Shown here piece after piece: positions 58,005 through 64,000 of a DNA stretch of 64,000 nt; within the stretch, counting starts at the first letter, position 1; each line of letters starts with the position of its first letter. The stretch is from positions 1,984,001-2,048,000 of the forward strand of contig NZ_BNEB01000002.1 in NCBI RefSeq assembly GCF_016860545.1, given 5' to 3'. Both the position numbers and the translations under genes were made by a program. The notes under the pieces are model-generated. The model was not told the origin of the DNA and did no database searches. It was given only the letters and a program-made list of their open reading frames with translations. The DNA is from Streptomyces asoensis. GTDB lineage: Bacteria; Actinomycetota; Actinomycetes; Streptomycetales; Streptomycetaceae.

Positions 58005-58381
58005 GACGCCCCCGTCGTCGTGTGCGGCTGCTGTTGGGTGGGAGCCGGTGTCCGGGCGGGAGGCTGCGGTGCCGGTCGCGAGGCAGGGGCCGCGCCCTCG
58101 TCCCCGTCGTCCTCGTGATGGCCGTTCCCCTCGTCATCTCCCGAGGCCGGGACGGAGGACGAGGCCGCCGGGTTCTGCACGGACGGCGTGACGGCCGGTG
58201 CCGGAGATGCCGGTCCTGCGGGCAGCAGATGCGTGTAGAGGCTGCCCAGCCCGGCCGCACCCGCCACGGCGCTGACGGCGATCCACCGCGTCAGACGGCG
58301 GCTGCGGCGCAGGCCACGATCACGCGCGAGCGGGGACCCGGTCGGGGGCGCCGGAGGAAAGTCGTCGGGTGAGGATGCCAT
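58001..58381 (-). CDS. Single-span membrane protein with disordered tail
   Basis: A 126-residue protein: a basic N-terminus, one membrane helix (about 31-56, RWIAVSAVAGAAGLGSLYTH), then an extracytoplasmic tail rich in Ala/Pro/Ser and acidic-His residues. It ends PHTTTGAS, overlapping the apbE start. TGAS resembles the S/T-G-A-S/T target of ApbE flavinylation. That may be coincidence because the codons overlap the next start. The position between a sensor kinase and apbE suggests it belongs to the complex, but no family is recognised. Confidence 0.65.
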   Translation of the reverse strand: MASSPDDFPPAPPTGSPLARDRGLRRSRRLTRWIAVSAVAGAAGLGSLYTHLLPAGPASPAPAVTPSVQNPAASSSVPASGDDEGNGHHEDDGDEGAAPASRPAPQPPARTPAPTQQQPHTTTGAS

Positions 58382-58459
58382 GGCGGGGCTCCTGGAGGAT
58401 CAGCGGCCGGTTCGGCCGCGCACACCTCCAGGCTGTGCCCACGGTTCGGAGGAACCGGC

Positions 58460-59848
58460 TCACGTCTTCTTCGGATCCGGTAAAGATCTCGGTCCGCCGG
58501 TTCGCTCCGGCCACAGCGGAAGCTCCATCACGACAGTCAGCCCGCCCCCTGGGGTGTCCTCCAGCCACACCGTGCCGCCGTTGACGGTGACGAGGCGGTG
58601 GACGATGGCGAGCCCCAGCCCGGTACCGCCGGCCTCGGGATTGCCGAACCGGCGGAAGGCGACCGCCTTCGCATCGGTCGTCATCCCGGGACCGTCGTCC
58701 CGGACGCGCAACCGGGCGGTGCCCCCGGCCGCCCGGCCGTCGATGCGGATGCTTCCGCCGGAGGGCACCGCGTCCACGGCGTTGGCGATCAGGTTGTCGA
58801 GGATCTGCTCCAGGTGACCCGCTCCCAGCGCGACGGTCGGACCCTCACCGCCGGATCCGGCGGCCAGCCGGACGCCGCGCTCCTCGGCGACGGGCGCCCA
58901 GGCGGCCACCCGCTCGCCCAGCACCTCGGCCACCCGCACGGGGGTCGGGCGTGGTGTGGCCTGCTCGGCACGCGCGACCGCCAGCAGTCCATCGACGAGC
59001 CGGGACAAGCGGGAGATCTCCTCCTGGGCGGCGGCGAGATCGGCGGCCGTGGCGTCGTCCGAGCCGGCGGCCAGGACATCGAGGCGCAGCCGCAGCGCGG
59101 CCAGCGGGGTGCGCAGTTGATGGGACACGTCCGCGATCACGGCTCGATGCCCGTGCACCAGGGCTTCCGTCCGCGCCGCCATCGTGTTGAAGGTGGCGGC
59201 GAGGCGGCGCACCTCGGGCGGACCTGCTCCCACATCGGCCCGCTCGTCCAGAGCGCCCTCTCCCAGCCGCTGCGCCGAAGCGTCCAGTGTCGACAGTGGC
59301 CGGCTCACCCAGCGTGCGAGGCGGACGGACAGCAGGACGGAGGCGGCGAGCCCCGCGACACCGATGGCCGCGGACCAGCCCCAGATCGCGGCGATCCGGG
59401 CATCGAGGGGAGTCGCGGAACGGGCCAGGACCACGGCGCCGGCGGGCGCGCGCACGTCACCGGCGGGTTCCGCGGTCAGCAGGCGCCCCTCACTCTCCGG
59501 GGGCTCCGGCTCGCGTCCGCGCAGCACGTCCTCGACCAACTCCTCCGCCTCGTCCCCTCGCGCCGCCTCGCACCGCGTACCGGTCACGAGGCGTGCGGAG
59601 GAGTCGTACACGGCGACGCAGTCACCCGCCCGCGCCGCGGCAGCGATCTCCTTGCGTACGACGGTGTCGGGTTTGCCGTCGGAGAGGTGTTCCTCCGCTG
59701 CCGCGGCGATCACCCGGGTGGCCGCGCGCTGGCTGTCGCGGTGGGCGACACGCTCGCGTGCCGTCAGCGACACGGCCAGCGGTACCACCGCCAGCATCAG
59801 CAGCACACAGGTCAGGACCAGGAGCGTCCAGACGATCCGCCGGGTCAC
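58460..59848 (-). CDS. Sensor histidine kinase
   Basis: A 462-residue membrane kinase. Two membrane helices (about 6-27 and about 150-172) flank an extracytoplasmic sensor domain with two cysteines (GDCVAVYD and GTRCEAAR). HAMP, the phosphoacceptor box ([14 protein letters not shown]), N box ([10 protein letters not shown]), G1 (RDDGPGM) and G2 (GGTGLGLAI) are in order. GTG overlaps the stop of the response-regulator gene. The cysteines in the sensor could form a disulphide and sense redox state, which is speculation. Confidence 0.9.
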   Translation of the reverse strand: MTRRIVWTLLVLTCVLLMLAVVPLAVSLTARERVAHRDSQRAATRVIAAAAEEHLSDGKPDTVVRKEIAAAARAGDCVAVYDSSARLVTGTRCEAARGDEAEELVEDVLRGREPEPPESEGRLLTAEPAGDVRAPAGAVVLARSATPLDARIAAIWGWSAAIGVAGLAASVLLSVRLARWVSRPLSTLDASAQRLGEGALDERADVGAGPPEVRRLAATFNTMAARTEALVHGHRAVIADVSHQLRTPLAALRLRLDVLAAGSDDATAADLAAAQEEISRLSRLVDGLLAVARAEQATPRPTPVRVAEVLGERVAAWAPVAEERGVRLAAGSGGEGPTVALGAGHLEQILDNLIANAVDAVPSGGSIRIDGRAAGGTARLRVRDDGPGMTTDAKAVAFRRFGNPEAGGTGLGLAIVHRLVTVNGGTVWLEDTPGGGLTVVMELPLWPERTGGPRSLPDPKKT

Positions 59849-60546
59849 GGCTGCTCCGGGGATGCCTGGACGGTCCCGAGGCGGAAGCCGTGGCCGTAGA
59901 CCGTCTCCACGAGCCCGGGCACGTCGAGTTTGCGGCGCAGCGCCGCGATGTGGACGTCCAGCACCTTCGTCGGTCCGTACCAGTGGGAGTCCCAGGCCCG
60001 CTCCAGGATCTGCTGCCGGCTCAGCACCCGGCCCGGATCGGCGGCCAGGCACTCGAGGATGCCGAACTCCTTCGGCGTCAGCGCCACCGCACGTCCGTCC
60101 ACCGACACCTGCCGGGTGCGCAGGTCGAGGGTGAGCGGCCCGTGCCGGACGATCTCCGGCCCGGCTGGACGCCGCCGACGCAGCACCGCACGGATGCGCG
60201 CCAGCAGCTCCGCCAGTCCGAACGGCTTGACCAGGTAGTCGTCGGCTCCCTCGTCGAGAGCCACCACCCGGTCCGCCTCCTCGCCGCGTGCGGTGACCGC
60301 GATGATCGCGGCGTCCGAGCGGGCCCGCAGCCTCCGGCACACCTCGACACCGTCGATGTCGGGCAGCCCCAGATCCAGCAGGACGACGTCGGGTGAGTCG
60401 GCGGCCAGCGCGGCGCCGCCGGTGCGGACGTCCTCGACGGCGTAACCGGCCTGCCGCAGCCCGCGTACCAACGACTCCGCGATACCGCGGTCGTCCTCCA
60501 CGACCAGTACCCGCGTCTCCTCGGCCGCGCCGGCCTCCGTGTTCAT
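59845..60546 (-). CDS. OmpR-family response regulator
   Basis: A 233-residue regulator. Receiver: [20 protein letters not shown] with the acidic pair, [20 protein letters not shown] with the phosphorylated Asp, and [17 protein letters not shown] with the conserved Lys. The C-terminal winged helix is [20 protein letters not shown] followed by [13 protein letters not shown] 60546 follows GAGGAGG. It is the first gene of a leftward unit that continues through the kinase to the ferredoxin at 54828, implying autoregulation and control of the electron-transfer genes. Confidence 0.9.
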   Translation of the reverse strand: MNTEAGAAEETRVLVVEDDRGIAESLVRGLRQAGYAVEDVRTGGAALAADSPDVVLLDLGLPDIDGVEVCRRLRARSDAAIIAVTARGEEADRVVALDEGADDYLVKPFGLAELLARIRAVLRRRRPAGPEIVRHGPLTLDLRTRQVSVDGRAVALTPKEFGILECLAADPGRVLSRQQILERAWDSHWYGPTKVLDVHIAALRRKLDVPGLVETVYGHGFRLGTVQASPEQP

Positions 60547-60655
60547 CCGGGTCGTTCGCCTCCTCGGCGGTGCGATCGACGCCACCGGCCGCTCTTCGAG
60601 GACCTAGGGGGTGTCTGACACGCGCCACATGCTGGCCCCGGCGCTCTTTCGAACC

Positions 60656-61816
60656 GGGCCGGATCTCGCAGGCCGCGAAGTTCGCGATCATGATGCAGCC
60701 GGTCTCCGTCTGCCACCAGTTGTCGTGCACCGGCAGGCCCAGCACGTCCTGACCCCACACGACGGCCTCCGGGTTGAGGGGCTCGCCCACGGAGGCGATG
60801 AAGCGCAGGGCGGAGAGGTCGTGCGAGCGCGGCAGGTCGTAGGGGCCCTGGCGTGGTGTGGAGCGCATCAGCATCCGCAGGGCCGTCGGGGCGGTGTACC
60901 AGACGCTGACCCGCTGCCCGCCGAGGATCCGGTACCAGCGCCGTGCATCGTAGTCACCCTCGTCGACGACCACCGTCACACCGTGCACGAGCGGGGCGAG
61001 GACGCCGTACGACATGCCGGTGACCCATCCGGGGTCGGCGGTGCACCAGTACACGTCCCCGGGACGCAGGTCGAGTGCGTAGGCGGCCGTGGCGTAGTGG
61101 GCGACGACCGCCTCGTGGACGTGGACCGCGCCTTTCGGAGTGCCGGTGGTGCCGCTGGTGAAGTGCAGGAGGGCCATGTCGTCGGGGGACGTCGACGGGA
61201 TGGTGAAGGTGTCCGACGCGGTGGACATCAGGTCGTCGAAGGAGGCGGTGCCGGGCAGGTCCGCCGCGCCCGGTCCGACGATGAGGACGTGTTCCAGGTC
61301 CGGGAGCGACGCGCGGCGCCCGGCGACCTTGCGCCGGTAGAGGTCCGCGGTGGTGACCAGGACCCGCGCGTCACCGAGGCGCAGCCGCTGCTCGACCGGG
61401 TCGGGGCCGAAGGCCGAGAACAGCGGGCACAGGACGCTGGTGCGCTTCAACGTGCCCAGCACCGTGGTGTACAGCTCCGGGCAGCGCCCGAGCAGCGTGA
61501 ACACCCGGTCCCCGCGGCCGACGCCGAGGGACCGCAGGACGTTCGCGAAGCGGGCCGTGCGACGCGCCAGTTCGGCGTACGTGACGGTGGAGACGGTGTC
61601 GTCCCGGGCCACGCAGATCAGCGCCGTCCTGCCGGCCCGGGCGCAGGCCGCGTGCCGGTCCACCGCCTCGTGGGCCATGTTGAGGCCGCCCCCGGGAAGC
61701 CCGGTCAGTTCCGCACGCGCCTGCGACCAGGTGAAGGCCGAACAGGTCGCTTCGTAGTCGGCGAGACGTGGCGGGACGACGGGGCGGGTGTCCTTGGTGA
61801 TGGTTTCCCAGTGCAT
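60656..61816 (-). pseudogene. Acetyl-CoA synthetase-like gene, 3'-truncated
   Basis: About 387 residues of an AMP-forming acyl/acetyl-CoA synthetase. The start ([20 protein letters not shown], with GGGAGGAGC upstream) and the AMP-binding motif [20 protein letters not shown] are intact, as are [11 protein letters not shown] and NWWQTETGC. Homology ends after [12 protein letters not shown], about 180-200 residues before the normal C-terminus. The catalytic C-terminal lysine domain is therefore lost. The frame runs on into antisense of the response-regulator promoter and gene. The product could still adenylate in principle, but I treat it as a pseudogene. Confidence 0.8.
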
Positions 61817-62268
61817 CGGTGCTCCTCCCGGCACTGCCCCGGTCTCCAGGGTCGCCGAGCGAGGTGGTGACCGCACATCGGCCGTGCTGCGTCGTCCGCC
61901 GCAGCGATCGGGCGCATTCCCGGTGTGCCGCGGAGCCGGGGGCCGCCCACTTCTCGCGGGCCCGGATCACACGGTGCGCGGCTCCGTCTCCGCTTCTCCG
62001 TGTCTCCTGGTGGCCCTCGGCTCATTTCCAGGACACCTCTGTGCGCGGGGGCTGGGCAGGGGCCGAAAGGCCCTGCTGCTCGGCCGGGGGACCCATGCCC
62101 CGCGCTCCGGTCGGCCCGTCGCGGTCGTGCCCCGGATGTCGGGCCGGGCCATCCGGGATCGGACCGGAAACCGGCCATCAGGGACCTTCGGCCCATGCCA
62201 CGGACTCGGCCGTGTCCGAGACTGAACCAGGATGGGGGAAGGGACCAGCGACCGCTGGAGGCCGATCC
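61817..62268. other. Gene-free divergent promoter region with DevR-like box
   Basis: About 450 bp between the truncated synthetase (leftward) and the Rv1733c-like gene (rightward). No convincing gene is present. A palindrome GGGACCTTCGGCCC sits inside 62179-62197 and matches, inverted, the box at 48598-48617. It lies 72-90 bp before the Rv1733c-like start, a sensible distance for an activator site. CTGGAGG at 62255-62261 is that gene's ribosome binding site. Confidence 0.5.
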
Positions 62269-62874
62269 ATGGACGCGCAAGGCCCGCCGAACACATCGGG
62301 TTCGCCCTCGCCGCGCAGTGAGCACGGACTGCCGGGCGTCAATCCGCTGAGGCGTCCGTCCGACAGTTTCGAGTCGTGGTTCCGCCGCATCCTGCTGACC
62401 CTCCTGGTCGTGGGGCTGCCGGTCGTCGCCTACACAACGGGAACGACTGCGTACGAGGCGTCCATGCACGCCGTCCGGGCCCAGGCGGCGCAACGGCACG
62501 AGGTCGTGGCCCGGCTGACCGCGGACGTCGAGCGAAACCACAACGCGGCGAAGCAGTCGGCGCAGGTCAGCTGGACCGACGCGGCCGGAGTCGTACGGAC
62601 CGGAACCGCCCTGGCGGATCCGGGAACGACGAAGGGCACCCCCTTGCACGTGTGGGTGAGCCGGAACGGAACCGTCACCGGCCCGCCCATGAGCACACTC
62701 AACGCGAAGAGCACCGGATGGGTGGCGGGCGGTGCGGCGGCGTACGGCATGGCTCTCGGGATCTACGGACTCCGGGTGGGCACGCGTCTGCTGCTGGACC
62801 GCAGAAGGTACGCGCAATGGGACGCCGAGTGGGAGCGAGCGGAGCCGCTGTGGTCGGCGCGCTTTCGCCGGTGA
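62269..62874 (+). CDS. Rv1733c-like two-span membrane protein
   Basis: A 201-residue protein with two membrane helices (about 41-62, ILLTLLVVGLPVVAYTTGTT, and about 143-165, VAGGAAAYGMALGIYGLRVG). They flank an extracytoplasmic domain with AQVSWTDAAGVVRTGTALAD followed by PLHVWVSRNGTVTGPP. This topology and the central sequence match the Rv1733c family, known from the dormancy regulon of Mycobacterium and common in Streptomyces. Function is unknown. It probably forms an operon with the phosphoribosyltransferase 42 bp downstream. Confidence 0.8.
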   Translation: MDAQGPPNTSGSPSPRSEHGLPGVNPLRRPSDSFESWFRRILLTLLVVGLPVVAYTTGTTAYEASMHAVRAQAAQRHEVVARLTADVERNHNAAKQSAQVSWTDAAGVVRTGTALADPGTTKGTPLHVWVSRNGTVTGPPMSTLNAKSTGWVAGGAAAYGMALGIYGLRVGTRLLLDRRRYAQWDAEWERAEPLWSARFRR

Positions 62875-62916
62875 GTCGGCACTGGACGCGGCGCGCAAGC
62901 CGAGGAGGTTGCACTC

Positions 62917-64000
62917 ATGTCGGACGCGACGACCACCGACCTGTACGAAGTCACGATGGCCATGTCCTACCTGCGTGAGGGGATGACCGCCCCGGCCACG
63001 TTCAGCCTTTTCGTCCGCGATCTGCCTCCGGGGCGCGGCTTCCTGATCGCGGCCGGGACGGAGTCCGCGCTGGACCACCTGTCCGGCTTGCGGGTCGGTC
63101 CCGAGGACGTCGACGCCTTCGCCTCGGCCCTGCACCGGCCGCCGGCAGACCTCGAGCCGCTGCTCGGCATGGAGTTCACCGGCCGGGTGCGCGCGGTGCC
63201 GGAGGGGAGAGTGGTACTTGCGGGCGAGCCGCTGCTGGAGGTGACGGCGCCGCTGCCGCAAGCGCAACTGGTGGAGACGTATGTGCTGAGCCTGCTCAGC
63301 CATCAGACGGCGATCGCCTCGAAGGCCGTGCGCTGTGTGCTCGCCGCGGCGGGTCACCCGGTGGTGGACTTCTCCCTGCGGCGCGCTCACGGCCCACAGG
63401 CCGGATTCCAGGCGGCTCGCCTCGGCGCACTGACCGGTTTCGCCGGAACCAGCAACGTGGCCGCGGCGACCGCCCTCGGCATACCGGCCGTCGGCACCAT
63501 GGCCCACTCCTACGTGGAGGCGTTCGCCTCCGAGGACGACGCGTTCCGCGCCTTCGCCCGCTGCCACCCGGGCCCCGTGACCCTGCTGGTCGACACCTAC
63601 GACACCGAGGAGGGAGTCCGTCTCGCGGCACGCGTCCTGCGGGACCTGGACCGGGGGCCCGGCAGCGCCGTACGGCTGGACAGCGGCGACCTCGCGGTCC
63701 TCGCCGCCCGTGCACGGACGATCCTCGACGGGGCCGCCCTGCCGGATGTGCGGATCGTCGCCAGCGGCGGCCTCGACGAGTACGCCGTGGACGACCTGGT
63801 GCGCTCCGGGGCACCGATCGACACCTACGCCGTCGGCACGCGCGTCGGAGTGGCGGCGGACGCACCGTATCTGGACTCCGCCTACAAGATGGTGCAGTTC
63901 GACGGCCGTCCGGTCATGAAGCTGTCATCGGCGAAGGTCACCTCACCCGGTCCCAAGCAGGTGTACCGCCGGCCCGGCCGGCCGGACGTGATCGCTCTCG
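62917..64000 (+). CDS. Nicotinate phosphoribosyltransferase (cut by window end)
   Basis: The first 361 residues of a nicotinate phosphoribosyltransferase, running past the window edge. TDLYEVTMAMSYLREGM, TFSLFVRDLPPGRGFLIAAG, VDFSLRRAHGPQAGFQAARL, TSNVAAATALGIPAVGTMAH (with the catalytic-loop His) and LLVDTYDTEEG are standard. It salvages nicotinate to NAD. AGGAGG precedes the ATG. A copy next to dormancy-type genes suggests NAD maintenance under stress, an inference from context. Confidence 0.92.
   Translation, partial: MSDATTTDLYEVTMAMSYLREGMTAPATFSLFVRDLPPGRGFLIAAGTESALDHLSGLRVGPEDVDAFASALHRPPADLEPLLGMEFTGRVRAVPEGRVVLAGEPLLEVTAPLPQAQLVETYVLSLLSHQTAIASKAVRCVLAAAGHPVVDFSLRRAHGPQAGFQAARLGALTGFAGTSNVAAATALGIPAVGTMAHSYVEAFASEDDAFRAFARCHPGPVTLLVDTYDTEEGVRLAARVLRDLDRGPGSAVRLDSGDLAVLAARARTILDGAALPDVRIVASGGLDEYAVDDLVRSGAPIDTYAVGTRVGVAADAPYLDSAYKMVQFDGRPVMKLSSAKVTSPGPKQVYRRPGRPDVIAL

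Noticed and set aside
60600..60660. Insertion sequence end at the synthetase truncation
   Set aside because: Only a short palindrome is visible, with no transposase, no second end and no target duplication, so I list it only as a weak finding and not as a mobile element.
58460..61876. A single 1138-codon frame joining the synthetase, the response-regulator antisense and the histidine kinase
   Set aside because: It is an accident of frame: the middle is a shadow of the response regulator gene. The kinase has its own GTG start overlapping the regulator stop, and the synthetase is truncated.

Overview
The window is high-GC DNA with strong G/C bias at third codon positions, many GTG starts and dense 4-bp ATGA/GTGA stop-start overlaps. 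Gene content is actinomycete throughout (SARP regulators, a DUF574-type methyltransferase, PASTA and DUF4436 proteins). It reads as a Streptomyces chromosome. The centre is recognisable as the polyoxin locus known from polyoxin producers such as Streptomyces cacaoi; I infer this from gene content and order, not from a database match.

Region 1 (1-22.2 kb) is accessory DNA: small enzymes, GNAT acetyltransferases and TetR regulators mixed with decayed genes. A TetR gene and a divergent membrane-protein gene have both lost their 5' ends at one junction (about 3655). An ECF sigma factor survives only as fragments (about 6.3-6.56 kb). The intact units are a TetR/SDR divergent pair with a double operator; an aminoglycoside-phosphotransferase-like gene; a secreted S1 peptidase homologue without its catalytic serine; a two-gene radical SAM + PLP-enzyme operon (12.9-15.3 kb) that I cannot assign to a known pathway; and a flavin monooxygenase / TetR / GMC oxidoreductase / acetoacetate-decarboxylase-like regulon with three near-identical operators (16.4-20.9 kb). 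A secreted alpha/beta hydrolase closes the region.

Region 2 (22.3-46.6 kb) is an apparently complete polyoxin cluster. polB-polA run rightward. polC to polQ2 form one leftward, tightly overlapping operon in exact reverse alphabetical order by published name. The two operons converge on a 19-bp perfect-stem terminator. Two large SARP regulators, polY (leftward) and polR (rightward), are divergent at the right end. Uridylate-level chemistry (PolA, PolB, PolH, PolJ, PolK, PolI, PolQ2) builds the aminohexuronic acid nucleoside. PolP, PolM, PolN, PolO and PolL make carbamoylpolyoxamic acid, PolE and PolF make polyoximic acid, PolG joins the parts, and PolQ1 probably exports the product. A cyclase-family hydrolase follows polR.

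Region 3 (47.8-64 kb) resembles the stress/dormancy gene neighbourhood of Streptomyces: a CBS-BON protein, a P-type ATPase with two TrkA-N proteins, a 5'-truncated metal ATPase-hemerythrin gene, a DUF2231 membrane protein, and a leftward operon that runs from a two-component system through a membrane-anchored protein, ApbE, a ferric-reductase-like membrane protein and a NuoF-like protein to a ferredoxin. A 3'-truncated acyl-CoA synthetase, an Rv1733c-like membrane protein and a nicotinate phosphoribosyltransferase (cut by the window end) follow. Two copies of a DevR/OsdR-like palindrome lie upstream of the CBS gene and the Rv1733c-like gene.

No rRNA, tRNA, CRISPR array, prophage or intact insertion sequence was recognised.
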